NCBI RefSeq assembly: GCF_017833295.1
Contig: NZ_JAFIBW010000001.1
Location: forward strand, 5,270,001-5,334,000
Length of the DNA stretch: 64,000 nucleotides
Origin: Methylobacterium sp. PvR107
GTDB lineage: Bacteria > Pseudomonadota > Alphaproteobacteria > Rhizobiales > Beijerinckiaceae
Reading direction: 5' to 3'
Shown here: in pieces, positions 17,135 through 28,221 of the stretch
Numbering within the stretch: position 1 is the first letter of the stretch
How the letters are laid out: the number at the start of each line of letters is the position of its first letter
The notes under the pieces: model-generated
Told to the model about the DNA's origin: nothing
What the model saw: the letters and a program-made list of their open reading frames with translations, nothing else
Databases searched by the model: none
Made by a program: the position numbers and the translations under genes

Positions 17135-17971
17135 ATGTTGCCGCCCCGCACCGGCCTTTTCGGCGCCGCAGCCATCCTGCTGGCGACCCTGGGCGCACCG
17201 GCTTATGCCCAGCAGCCGGCCGACGCCGGGTCCGGCGAGCCGGGCCTGTCCCTGGAATGCCGCGTCCCGGGCGCGCAGCTCTACACGGCGGCCAAGCTCG
17301 GGAGCGTCAAGGCGGCCCTGACGGAGAACCGTCCGATCAAGATCCTGGCGATCGGCGGCAGCGCGGCGCCGGGCGCGTCGGCCTCCTACCCGGCAAAGCT
17401 GGAAGCGGCGCTGGAACTGGCGCTTCCGAAGGTCGACATCGTGATCGATCACCGCGGCCTTCCGGGCGAGATCGCCTCCGGCGCCGCCGAGCGGGTCCGC
17501 ACCATGGTGGCCGAGGCCGAGCCCGATCTGGTCGTCTGGCAGGTCGGAACGCACGACGCCATCGCCCGCGTCGATGCGGATGCCTTCGCGGGCGCGCTCG
17601 GCGAGGCCGTCGCCTGGATCCGGTCGCACGGGATCGACGTGGTGCTGGTCGATCCGCTCTACACCGCCAGCATGGCGGCCGACGCGGATTACAACCGGAT
17701 CGTCGAGGCGGTGCGCACCGTCGCGACACAGCAGCAGGTGCCGCTGGTGCGGCGCTACGAGGCCCTCCGATACCTGTCGCGGCGCACCGACAAGGGCGAA
17801 GGCCATATGCTCGGGCGCCAGTTCCGGCTCAACGATCTCGGCCTCCGCTGCATGGCCGAGCACGTAGCCCTGACGATCGCCACCTCGCTGATGCGAACGG
17901 ACGTGCCGACGGAGCCGAAGGCCAATCCGTCGACGCCGCCCTTAACCGAGCTGCAACGCGCCCCGGGCTAG
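17135..17971 (+). CDS. Exported SGNH/GDSL-hydrolase-like protein
   Basis: 278 residues from the ATG at 17135, which gives a clean signal peptide (TGLFGAAAILLATLGAPAYA); in-frame ATGs at 17066 and 17078 would overlap opgC. Block I is present as AIGGSAAPGAS with Ser76 in place of GDS, and block III as VGTHD (138-141) instead of GxND. The C-terminal DxxH block appears as RQFR (228-231) in FRLNDLGLRCMAEHV, so the usual Asp-His pair seems lost. Family members are esterases or acyl-removing enzymes; position after opgC suggests action on acylated glycan. Confidence 0.75.
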   Translation: MLPPRTGLFGAAAILLATLGAPAYAQQPADAGSGEPGLSLECRVPGAQLYTAAKLGSVKAALTENRPIKILAIGGSAAPGASASYPAKLEAALELALPKVDIVIDHRGLPGEIASGAAERVRTMVAEAEPDLVVWQVGTHDAIARVDADAFAGALGEAVAWIRSHGIDVVLVDPLYTASMAADADYNRIVEAVRTVATQQQVPLVRRYEALRYLSRRTDKGEGHMLGRQFRLNDLGLRCMAEHVALTIATSLMRTDVPTEPKANPSTPPLTELQRAPG

Positions 17972-18027
17972 ACCGGACAACCAGAGGTCGGCGTCCCGCC
18001 GGACCAAGGTCCGGCGCGGAGCGCGTA

Positions 18028-19368
18028 GTGTCAGCCACTGCTCTCCCCGCCCGCGCGATGAGACGCCTCCGCGCATTGCGCAGCGGCCCGCAGCGGGCAG
18101 CCCTCACGGTGTTCGCGATCCGGGTCGGCTCGGCCGGCTTCGCGTATGGCTCCCAGGTCCTGGCGGCGCGGCTGATGGGCTGGGAAGCCTACGGCATCTT
18201 CGCGTCCGTTTGGGTCTGGACCGCGATGCTCGGCCATACCCTGACACTCGGCCTGTCCCAGGGCGCCTGCCGGTTCGTGCCGGGTCATCAGGCGCAGGAC
18301 GATCTCGACTTGGCGCGCGGCTACCTCCGAGCCGGCGCGCTGATGACCGGCGGTGCGGCCCTCGCCGTCGCGGGCCTCGGCGCGGCGCTGCTCGTCCTGG
18401 AGCCGAACCTGTTCGCCCCGGCCTACCGGGCACCAGTCGCGGTCGCCCTTTGCGTGATGCCGCTCTTCGCCCTTCAGGATTATCTGGAGGGTGTGGCACG
18501 CAGTCAGAACTGGGTCGGTCTCGCCATCGCGCCGCCCTACCTCCTTCGGCAGACCCTGATGATGGCCTGCATGGTGGGCGCCGTCCTCGTCGGTGCGCCG
18601 CCGCGTGCGGAAGTCGCGATGGCCTGCATGCTGGCCGCCGCTGCCGCCGCGACGGCGCTGCAGGCCGGCCTCCTCACCGCGCGCCTCCGGAAGGCCCTCC
18701 CATCCGGGCCGCGCCGCTACCGGTGGCGGAACTGGCTTGGCGTCAGCCTGCCGATTGCCGCGATCGACCTCGCCAATGCGGGCTTCACCTTTGTCGATGT
18801 GATCGTGCTGGGAGCTTTGGTCAGCCCGGCCGAGGTCGGCCTCTATTTCGCGGCGACGCGCATCCAGCAATTCGTTGTGTTCGTGCATTTCGCGATCAGC
18901 GCCGCGACGCTGCAGCGCTACAGCGCCGCCCAGGCACAGGCCAACCGCTTCCTTCTCGCCGAACTGGTCCGGCGCCAGGGACGAACCACGGCGGCCGCAA
19001 CCTTTGTCGTCGGGGGCGCGATCCTGGCCGCGAGTCCGCTGCTCCTGGCGATGTTCGGCGCGGACCTTGGCGCGAGCGTGCCGATCCTGTGCGTTCTCCT
19101 GGCTGGGAGCGTCGCGGCGAGCCTGTTTGGGCCAGGCGAGGACCTTCTGACCATGCTGGGCGGCGAACGCCTCTGCGCCGGCCTTACCGCGGGGTCGCTC
19201 ATTGCGGCCGCGGGCCTGTGCCTCGCGCTCGTTCCGCCCTTCGGACCGCTCGGGGCCGCCCTGGCGGTCGCCCTGGCCACCGTCGCGCGGGCCTCGCTTC
19301 TCGCCCGCGCCGCCGGGCGGCTTCACGGGCTCCCGACGCCCGTCTGGTCGGCGGGAGCAGTCGGATGA
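18028..19368 (+). CDS. Polysaccharide flippase-like membrane protein (MOP/oligosaccharide exporter type)
   Basis: 446 residues and about 12 to 14 hydrophobic segments, organised like Wzx/MATE-related polysaccharide transporters (opening 'FAIRVGSAGFAYGSQVLAARLMG'). Such proteins move lipid-linked glycans across the inner membrane. A GTG at 18028 has GGAG 6-7 bases upstream, while the ATG at 18058 has no visible site, so GTG is preferred. Its stop overlaps the next gene as ATGA. No glycosyltransferase or polymerase sits in this cassette. Confidence 0.8.
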   Translation: MSATALPARAMRRLRALRSGPQRAALTVFAIRVGSAGFAYGSQVLAARLMGWEAYGIFASVWVWTAMLGHTLTLGLSQGACRFVPGHQAQDDLDLARGYLRAGALMTGGAALAVAGLGAALLVLEPNLFAPAYRAPVAVALCVMPLFALQDYLEGVARSQNWVGLAIAPPYLLRQTLMMACMVGAVLVGAPPRAEVAMACMLAAAAAATALQAGLLTARLRKALPSGPRRYRWRNWLGVSLPIAAIDLANAGFTFVDVIVLGALVSPAEVGLYFAATRIQQFVVFVHFAISAATLQRYSAAQAQANRFLLAELVRRQGRTTAAATFVVGGAILAASPLLLAMFGADLGASVPILCVLLAGSVAASLFGPGEDLLTMLGGERLCAGLTAGSLIAAAGLCLALVPPFGPLGAALAVALATVARASLLARAAGRLHGLPTPVWSAGAVG

Positions 19369-20507
19369 GCCCGGTCACGGCCGCCACCCAGGGCACCTTC
19401 GGTCTGTCGTTCACGTGTGACGGACCTCCGGAGGCGGCCGACTGGGACACCCTGTTTGCCTCCGGAATAGCGCCGCACCCGCACGTCTCGCGGCACGTGA
19501 TCGAGGCGCACAAGAGCGCCGGCCTTCTGCCGAACGGCCTGAAATTCGTCACCGTTCGAGACGGGGCGCGGCTCGTCGCGCTCCTGCCCTACAGGTTGTC
19601 CCGCGACATCACCGGGCTCGGCGGCCGCGTCGCACGGCCGTTCCTGTCCCCCTTCATGACGGCCTCAGCGCCGCTGATCGCCGACGGGCCGAACCGAGAC
19701 GCGCACACGCGGGCCCTGGTCGACGGTCTCGCGGCGGCGTCCGGCGGGCGGGCCTGGCGGTGGCCTTTGCTGCCGACTGAGGACGGGGCCGGATCGGACA
19801 TGCTGGCGGCCATGCGCGCCTGCGGCTGGGCGATCGGTACGGTGTCGGCCTTCGATCGCCCCATCGTGAATCGGCGGGCCGATCACGACGCGTTCCTGGC
19901 GGGCCATCCGAACCGGGCGCGATTCAAAGACCTGCGCCGCCGCGCCCGCCGGCTCGCGGAGGTGGGCATCGTCGCGTACGAGAGCGCCGCCTGCGGCGTG
20001 GATCTCGACCGTCTGGTCGGGGCGTTTCTCGACCTGGAGCGCGCGGGCTGGAAAGGACAGGCCGGCACCGCCATGGCGTGCCGGCCGGAGACCGCGGCGC
20101 TCGCCCATCATCTGTTCTCGGAAGGACCCGGCCCAGTCGGCATCCGTGCGGACGCGCTGACCATCGACGGACGACCCATTGCGATCAGCCTCGCCCTGGT
20201 CGGTGCCGGCACCGCAACCCTGCTCAAGACGGCTTACGACGAGACCGCCCGCAGCCACGCACCGGGCCTCCTGCTCGAGGCCGAGATCGTGCGCGCCTGC
20301 CACGAGACCGGCTTCGCAGATCGGCTCGACTCGGCGACGCTCGAGGGATCGGCCCTGGAAAGCCTCTATCGCGACCGAACGCAGATCGCCGAGCTCATCG
20401 CCGTGCCACCGGGCACCCACGCCCTCTCCCTAGAGCGGCGTCTGCGGCTCGCCCGGTTCGAGACGCAGGCGCGCAGCACGGCCAAGCGCGCCCTCGGGCG
20501 GCGCTAG
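19365..20507 (+). CDS. BcsL/CelD-type GNAT acyltransferase
   Basis: 380 residues, starting at an ATGA overlap with the flippase gene. The C-terminal half carries the GNAT-like pattern of BcsL/CelD proteins: FLDLERAGWKGQAGTAMACRPE, RADALTIDGRPIAISLALVGAG, LLKTAYDETARSHAPGLLLEAEI and a final SLYRDR-like segment. Members are found in cellulose and exopolysaccharide loci and are thought to acylate glycans or act like FemAB enzymes. The tight coupling to the flippase supports a role in modifying an exported polysaccharide. Confidence 0.8.
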   Translation: MSPVTAATQGTFGLSFTCDGPPEAADWDTLFASGIAPHPHVSRHVIEAHKSAGLLPNGLKFVTVRDGARLVALLPYRLSRDITGLGGRVARPFLSPFMTASAPLIADGPNRDAHTRALVDGLAAASGGRAWRWPLLPTEDGAGSDMLAAMRACGWAIGTVSAFDRPIVNRRADHDAFLAGHPNRARFKDLRRRARRLAEVGIVAYESAACGVDLDRLVGAFLDLERAGWKGQAGTAMACRPETAALAHHLFSEGPGPVGIRADALTIDGRPIAISLALVGAGTATLLKTAYDETARSHAPGLLLEAEIVRACHETGFADRLDSATLEGSALESLYRDRTQIAELIAVPPGTHALSLERRLRLARFETQARSTAKRALGRR

Positions 20508-20826
20508 GCGGGTTTCATCGACGCGGCCGAGGGATCTGCGGGCGTCGCTCGGCCTTGCCCGGTGTTCACCGACAGCGATCGACCTTTGCGCATGGTGGTG
20601 ATCCCCGCCGTCAGTCCGGGCTCCGCTGCGCGGCCCCGGAATGACGGGGCGGGATCGTCTTGGAATCCCTCCTCCCGATGCAAGGCTGAGACCTTCTCGT
20701 CAGGGAGAGCTGAACGTTCTGAGGCGGGGTTCCCGTAGACCTCTTCGGGAGGGGAAACACACCCGCTTCGCGGCCCCTTGGTTTCAGAATCAGACCTGCC
20801 AACGCAGATCGGCTTAGCCGCCGGCC
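20508..20826. other. Intergenic gap holding a palindromic repeat
   Basis: No supported gene in these 319 bases between the BcsL-like gene and a convergent small exported protein. The stretch holds one copy of the ~40-bp palindromic repeat (20608-20647) and some shorter dyads, including cccctcccgaa-like runs near 20735-20760. I see no tRNA or terminator with a T-run. Confidence 0.6.
20608..20647. repeat. Dispersed ~40-bp imperfect palindrome, copy A
   Basis: Begins ccgtcagtccgggctccgct and ends ccccggaatgacgg, forming an imperfect inverted repeat. Its reverse complement is nearly identical to the copy at 39157-39197, and related to 59334-59375. Such elements are scattered in intergenic DNA of this kind of genome. 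Confidence 0.75.
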
Positions 20827-21114
20827 TCACCGGCTCCGGTACGGGCCGTCGCCCTCGACCCGGTCATAGACGCCGCGCCCGGTGCGCGCCCGGTAGGCGC
20901 GACCGGCGATCTCACCGGGGGTCGGCGGCGTGCCGGGCTGAGCGAAGCTCGTCTCCGGACGATAGGCCGGACCCCAGCCGATCTCCTCGTCGCCCGCAGG
21001 ATCCTTGCCCGGAAATCCGGTCACGTATCCGGTGCTCTGCGCGAGCGCCGGACCCGCGCTGAGACCGATCAGGGCCGCCAGGGTGAAGCGCAGGCTTGTT
21101 CGCGGTGACATCAT
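20827..21114 (-). CDS. Small exported protein of unknown function
   Basis: 95 residues. The first of two adjacent ATGs (21114) follows GGAGG by 6 bases. The N-terminus SPRTSLRFTLAALIGLSAGPALAQ is a clear signal peptide; the mature part (~70 residues) is Gly/Pro-rich, charged, and ends VEGDGPYRSR. No domain recognised. Probably periplasmic. Confidence 0.7.
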   Translation of the reverse strand: MMSPRTSLRFTLAALIGLSAGPALAQSTGYVTGFPGKDPAGDEEIGWGPAYRPETSFAQPGTPPTPGEIAGRAYRARTGRGVYDRVEGDGPYRSR

Positions 21115-21289
21115 CCGTATCCTCCATGTCCGATCCGCACGACGGATCCTCTGGAGAGTAAACGCCGTTCGTGCTCCGGGTTTGCGCGGCGTGCCGCCAC
21201 GCCGCGGACGTGGCTTCACGCGAGCGATCCCAAAGCCCGGACAGGCCGAGCGGCCTCGGCCGGGATACCAGTGCGGAGGCATACCCGTC

Positions 21290-21544
21290 ATGGAAGATTG
21301 GAAGGCGGGGTTCCGCGCCGAACTGCGCGCCATCGAGATCGCCACCGGCGATGCGGCCGCAGCGCAATTGCCGGCCCTGCTCCGGCGTTTGCAACGGCAT
21401 CAGGCGGGCCTCGGCGGCAATCCGATGCTTGCCATGTATCGGCGCTGGCGCATCCGCCGTCTTGCCCGGGCCGTCGCGGATGCGCGGTGGCACGCTGAGC
21501 AAGGCCGGGTCGCCCGCTTCGGCGGCCTGAATCCGCGCCCTTAG
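21290..21544 (+). CDS. Small basic cytoplasmic protein of unknown function
   Basis: 84 residues, begins MEDWKAGFRAELRAIEIATGD. A GGAGG lies about ten bases before the ATG at 21290. It is predicted to be mostly helical, with Arg/Ala-rich segments (MYRRWRIRRLARAVADARW), and has no signal peptide. It is divergent from the small exported protein and convergent with the histidine kinase. Function unknown. Confidence 0.6.
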   Translation: MEDWKAGFRAELRAIEIATGDAAAAQLPALLRRLQRHQAGLGGNPMLAMYRRWRIRRLARAVADARWHAEQGRVARFGGLNPRP

Positions 21545-21550
21545 CGCACG

Positions 21551-23896
<2,346 letters not shown>

Positions 23897-24073
23897 GGCC
23901 GAACCTCGCCCGTGGAAACTGCGAACCGGGCGAGGCGACCTGCCCCCCGAATCTGTGTGAATACAATCACCTCATGGGGCAGTTTGTCCACGGGTTTTTT
24001 GCCCTGAGGGATTGACTGTCACCGGGTGTTGCAGGGTCGCCCGAGAATCGTTTTCTACCGTAAGTTCAGCTAC

Positions 24074-26695
24074 TTAGCCGTCTCCGAGAGTCCGCGCGAG
24101 AATGTCGGCGGTGTCCCGCGAAAGGCCCGGGATCGCCTTGATCCAATTCAGCATTTCGGCTGCCTTAGCGGCGCGTGATTTTTCCAGACGCCGCCATGAT
24201 CCGAAGGCCGTCAACAGCCGGGCGGCAACCTGTGGGTTGGCCGAATCGAGCGCCGCAACCGTCTCGGCGACGCGTGAAAACCCACCCCCATCGGGCCGTG
24301 TGAACTGAGTCGGATTGCCGAACGCAAAGCTCCCGATCAGGGCGCGAACCCGATTCGGGTTGGACATGGTGAAAGCCGGGTGTCTCTGCAGCCGGGTGAT
24401 CCGCTCCAGTGTCCCGGCCTCCGGGATCTGCGCCTGGATGGCGAACCATTTGTCGAGCACCAGGGGCTCGTCGGCATAGCGCTCGGCGAAGGCCGCCAGG
24501 GCCGTCTCCCGGGTCTCTCCGGGGATCAGCGCGAGGGTGCTGAGGGCGGCGAGCCGGTCCGTCATATTGGTGGCCTCGGCCAGGCGCTCGGCGGCCCGCG
24601 CCGCGCCGGCTTCCGGATCGCCCGCCGCGATGAGATCGAGGGCGGCGTTACGCAGCGACCGGCGGCCGGCGGATGCCGCATCCGGCCGGTAGGCATCAGC
24701 TGCGGCGGGGGCGAGGGCCTCGTCCAGGCGCTCGAGCCGTGAGCGCAGCGCCGTCCCGAGATGTGCCCGCAGGCCATGCCGCGCCCGGTGGATCGCGTCG
24801 GGATCGACGTCGGACGGCACGGCATCCGCCGCCTCGCCCTCGCTCGGCAATGCCAGGACAAGGGCGGCGAAGGCCGGATCGGACAGGGCCTCGCCATCGA
24901 GGAATCGTCCAAGCGCGGCCGCGAAAGCCTCGGCGCGCCCTGAATCGGGATCGAGGATCAGGCGGAGGCTCACGTCCTGCGCGGCCTGCCATCGGTTGAA
25001 CGGGTCGCTGTCCTGCGCAAGCAGCCGCATGCGCTGCGTATCGGAGAGAGCGAGATCGAGCCGCACCGGCGCGGAGAAATCGCGCAGGATCGATGGGACC
25101 GGCTCTTCGGTGACGGCTTCGAACACGATCTCGGCTTCGGCACGATCCAGGACATAGACGCCGTCGCGCACGTCCGGACAGGTCGCGTCGATGAGCGGGC
25201 CGGACGCGCCGACGAGGCCGAGTGCGATCGGGATAACCAGCGGCGGTCCGTCCTGCCCCGCCTCTCCGGGCAGGCTCTGGGCGAACCGAAGCGTGTAGCT
25301 GGCAGCCGCCGGGTCGTAGACGGTCGTCACGGCAAGGCGGGGCGTGCCGGGGCGCTCGTACCAGCGAGCGAAGTCGGACAGGTCGCGCCCCGAGACGGCC
25401 GCAAACGCCGCCAGGAAATCCTCCACCGTCGCGGCGCGCCCGTCATTGTCGGCGAAGTAGCGGTCCATGCCGGCCCGGAAGGTCTCGGCACCCAGCAGCG
25501 TGCGCAGCATCCGGACGATTTCGGCGCCCTTGTCGTAGACTGTCGCGGTGTAGAAGTTGTTGATCTCCGCGTAGGCTCGGGGCCGCACCGGGTGACGCAG
25601 CGGCCCGGCATCCTCCGGGAATTGGCGCGCCCGGAGCGAACGCACCTCGCCGATCCGGTGCACCGGCCGCGAGCGCATGTCGGACGAGAATTCCTGGTCC
25701 CGGAAGACTGTCAGGCCCTCCTTCAGGCACAGCTGGAACCAGTCCCGGCAGGTGACGCGATTGCCTGACCAATTGTGGAAGTACTCGTGGGCGATGATCG
25801 CCTCGATCGCGGCGTAGTCCCCGTCGGTCGCCGTCTCGGGACTGGCCAGCACATACTTGTCGTTGAAGATATTGAGGCCCTTGTTCTCCATGGCGCCCAT
25901 GTTGAAGTCGGACACGGCGACGACGTTGAACATGTCGAGGTCGTAGGCGCGGCCGAAGGCGGTCTCATCCCAGGCCATGGAGCGGATCACCGCGTCGAGG
26001 GCGTAATCCGCCCGCGGTTCCTTGCCCGGCTCGACATAGACCGCGCAGGTGACGGGACGCCCCTCCAGGGTGGTGAACCGCGTCTCGACCTTGCCGAGAC
26101 GGCCGCCCACCAGGGCGAACAGGTAGGCCGGCTTCGGGTGCGGATCGTGCCAGACGGCGAAATGCCGATCCGCGCCGACGAGTCCTGTCTCGACGAGATT
26201 GCCGTTGCCGAGGAGAACCGGCGCCTCGGCTCGATCCGCCTCGATGCGCGTCGTGTAGATCGCCATCACGTCGGGCCGGTCGAGGAAATAGGTGATGCGC
26301 CGGAAGCCGTCGGCCTCGCACTGGGTGCAGTAGACCCCGCTCGAGCGATAGAGGCCCATCAGCTTGGTGTTGGCCGTCGGATCGACCTCGGTGACGAGCC
26401 GCAGGGTGAAGGGCTTTCGGGGCGGCGCGAGAAGGCTCAGGCCGGTTGGCGTCGCCGTGTAGGACCCAGCCGCGAGGGCCGTGCCGTCGAGGTCGACCGA
26501 GACCAGCCGCAGGTCATCGCCGTCGAGGTTGAGCGGTGCCCCAGCCTCACCCGCCGGGTTCGGGCGGAGCGCCAGGGTCGCGTCGATTCGGGTCGCGTGC
26601 GGGTCGAGGCGGATATCCAAGTCGACGCGGTCGATCAGGTAGTCACTCGGCCGATATTCCTCGAGGCGGATCAGCGGCGGCGTCTCGGTGCGCAT
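24074..26695 (-). CDS. pepN: Aminopeptidase N (alanyl aminopeptidase)
   Basis: 873 residues, the usual length for PepN of the M1 family, a zinc aminopeptidase of the cytosol. The exopeptidase motif MGAMENKGLNIFN is followed around residue 300 by the zinc site HEYFHNWSGNRVTCRDWFQLCLKEG (HExxH...E). The ATG at 26695 matches the family start (MRTETPPLIRLEEYRPSDY) and follows AAAGAGAG. The remnant MFS frame from the ars locus runs 50 bases into its start, suggesting that locus once ended just upstream. Confidence 0.96.
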   Translation of the reverse strand: MRTETPPLIRLEEYRPSDYLIDRVDLDIRLDPHATRIDATLALRPNPAGEAGAPLNLDGDDLRLVSVDLDGTALAAGSYTATPTGLSLLAPPRKPFTLRLVTEVDPTANTKLMGLYRSSGVYCTQCEADGFRRITYFLDRPDVMAIYTTRIEADRAEAPVLLGNGNLVETGLVGADRHFAVWHDPHPKPAYLFALVGGRLGKVETRFTTLEGRPVTCAVYVEPGKEPRADYALDAVIRSMAWDETAFGRAYDLDMFNVVAVSDFNMGAMENKGLNIFNDKYVLASPETATDGDYAAIEAIIAHEYFHNWSGNRVTCRDWFQLCLKEGLTVFRDQEFSSDMRSRPVHRIGEVRSLRARQFPEDAGPLRHPVRPRAYAEINNFYTATVYDKGAEIVRMLRTLLGAETFRAGMDRYFADNDGRAATVEDFLAAFAAVSGRDLSDFARWYERPGTPRLAVTTVYDPAAASYTLRFAQSLPGEAGQDGPPLVIPIALGLVGASGPLIDATCPDVRDGVYVLDRAEAEIVFEAVTEEPVPSILRDFSAPVRLDLALSDTQRMRLLAQDSDPFNRWQAAQDVSLRLILDPDSGRAEAFAAALGRFLDGEALSDPAFAALVLALPSEGEAADAVPSDVDPDAIHRARHGLRAHLGTALRSRLERLDEALAPAAADAYRPDAASAGRRSLRNAALDLIAAGDPEAGAARAAERLAEATNMTDRLAALSTLALIPGETRETALAAFAERYADEPLVLDKWFAIQAQIPEAGTLERITRLQRHPAFTMSNPNRVRALIGSFAFGNPTQFTRPDGGGFSRVAETVAALDSANPQVAARLLTAFGSWRRLEKSRAAKAAEMLNWIKAIPGLSRDTADILARTLGDG

Positions 26696-27404
26696 GCGGC
26701 TCTCTTTCCGGGTGCGGTTCGGGCTCGTTCTGGTCCTTCGCGCCGCCGGGCGCAACGCGGTCGGCCCGCGTCGTCTGGTGCCAGAGGCCACCGATCAGGC
26801 CGCGATCGGCCCTCGCCAACAGGGCAAGCACGCCCCAGACGGCGTCGGGCCCGATGCGGGTCAGCAGGTAAGCCCCCAGCGGCGGGCTGAGCGCCTGCGC
26901 GACGAGCCCCGGCCGTGCCAGGCGGCCGATCAGGCCGGCGTAGTGCTCCGGGCCGAACAGCGCGAGGGGACCGGTGCCGCGGGCGATGGAGTAGAATCCG
27001 TTCCCGCCGCGATTGAGGACGAGCGTGGCGTAGGCGGGATCGTACAGGCCGCAGTCCATGCCGAACCCGATCACGAACCACCCGGTCAGGAAGACCGGCA
27101 GGGTAGGGGCAAGGCCGAGGATCGTCAGGCCGGAGGCCAGGAGCAGGGCCGCCAGTGCCAGCACCGGGCGGCCCCCGCGCCCCTGGATGGCCGTCCCGAC
27201 CCGCGGCGAGACCGCGGCTGCGACCAGAAGGCCGACCGACAGACCGCCGACGATCCAGGCCAGTGGCCAGCCGGTCTCCCGGGCGATCGGCTCGGCCAGC
27301 ACGGCGGACAGGTAGTAGGACGAGCCCCAGGCGAGGATCTGCACCACGCCGACGCGCGACGATCGACCGAGCGTCGTTATTCTTGCCGAGGAGGAGCGCC
27401 TCAC
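26643..27404 (-). pseudogene. Remnant of ars-linked MFS transporter with an internal gap
   Basis: The frame starts at a GTG (27404) overlapping the arsC stop as GTGA. The first ~115 residues are good MFS sequence (VGVVQILAWGSSYYLSAVLAEPI, WFVIGFGMDCGLYDPAYATL). The text then jumps to a late segment (LALFGPEHYAGLIGRLARPGLVAQALSPPLGAYLLTRIG), so roughly the middle 130-150 residues expected for a ~400-residue MFS protein are absent. The tail degenerates into charged, non-membrane sequence and overlaps pepN. In related ars operons such MFS proteins are thought to export arsenicals. Probably non-functional. Confidence 0.7.
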
Positions 27405-27840
27405 GCGAGTCCGACGCGGCGGCCGTGCTCGTCCACCACCGGCTCTCCCTCTTCCTTGATGAACGCTCCCTGCTGCGCGGGAAGGAGGTCGAGTACGGCC
27501 TCGGACGGCCGGCACAGGCTTACGCCGAGGGGGCAGACCACCAGGGGCCGGTTCAGCAGAACCGGATGCGCCGCGATGGCATCCAGGAGCTGGTCGTCAG
27601 GGATGGCCGGATCGCCGAGCCCAGTTCCGCGAACGGCGTGCCCGTCTCGCGCAGGATATCGCGCACCGAGAGGCCAGCACGCGCCAACATCTGCACGCGC
27701 AGGGCCCGGCTCGGCGGCGTCTTCAGGTACTCGACGACGTGCGGCTCGATCCCGGCATAGTGGATCATCGCCAGCCCGTTCCGCGAGGTGCCGCAGGATG
27801 GGTTGTGATAGATCACGACGTCGAAGACACGGCCAGGCAT
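27401..27840 (-). pseudogene. arsC: arsC arsenate reductase (glutaredoxin-dependent type), frameshifted
   Basis: The start codes [26 protein letters not shown], with the catalytic Cys of the ArsC/Spx fold. The frame holds to [11 protein letters not shown] near 27620, then reads out of phase. The second half ([27 protein letters not shown], then [20 protein letters not shown]) is intact in another frame. The bases ctgggctcggc suggest one lost C (ctgggcctcggc). At 440 bases the span is one short of a multiple of three. The broken frame would give a truncated protein lacking the Arg that binds arsenate. Confidence 0.85.
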
Positions 27841-28192
27841 GGCTCACCTCATGGGCCGCAGGGCCGGGATCAGAGAAGGCCGCCACAGCTGGAGCGCAGA
27901 CCTCCGGATGGCCCTGGCAGCAATCGGTCATGAGCAATCCGATCAGCCCGGAAAGAGCCGGGCAGGCCGCGCTGTAGAGGAACGAGCGTCCTGCGCGTCG
28001 GGACCGGATCCGCCCGGCCTGCCGCAGCGCCTTCAGGTGGAAGGAGATCGTGGACGGCGACACGCCGATCGCACTGGCCAGAGACCCGGATGCCATGCCG
28101 TCCGGCCCGGCCGTGACCAGCGCGCGCAACACCCTTCGTCGATGCTCCTGACCCAGCGCCACGAAGGCCGCGACGGCTTGCCGTTCCTTCAT
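27401..28192 (-). CDS. arsR: ArsR/SmtB-type repressor reading through into arsC
   Basis: From the ATG at 28192 (an in-frame TTG lies at 28210) the first ~115 residues are an ArsR winged-helix repressor: [17 protein letters not shown], recognition helix [20 protein letters not shown], and a C-terminal C-C-x6-C ([10 protein letters not shown]) like the As(III) site of some ArsR proteins. The frame then lacks a stop and continues through arsC to 27401. An in-register TGA just before arsC (27844-27846) exists in the neighbouring frame, so a small indel near the arsR end is likely. The DNA-binding part may still be made. Confidence 0.7.
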   Translation of the reverse strand: MKERQAVAAFVALGQEHRRRVLRALVTAGPDGMASGSLASAIGVSPSTISFHLKALRQAGRIRSRRAGRSFLYSAACPALSGLIGLLMTDCCQGHPEVCAPAVAAFSDPGPAAHEVSHAWPCLRRRDLSQPILRHLAERAGDDPLCRDRAARRRVPEDAAEPGPARADVGACWPLGARYPARDGHAVRGTGLGDPAIPDDQLLDAIAAHPVLLNRPLVVCPLGVSLCRPSEAVLDLLPAQQGAFIKEEGEPVVDEHGRRVGLA

Positions 28193-28221
28193 TCTCGCTT
28201 CAACATTCAAACAATCGTTCG
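28193..28221. promoter_or_regulatory. Possible ArsR operator between arsR and the arsH remnant
   Basis: The short AT-richer gap contains ttcaaacaatcgttcga, an imperfect dyad (five of seven positions) of the size ArsR proteins bind, placed between divergent arsR and arsH remnants as expected for autoregulation. Match is by eye. Confidence 0.4.

Noticed and set aside
17257..18027. In-frame extension upstream of the flippase
   Set aside because: Overlaps the SGNH gene out of frame; a GTG with a ribosome site at 18028 fits the protein start.
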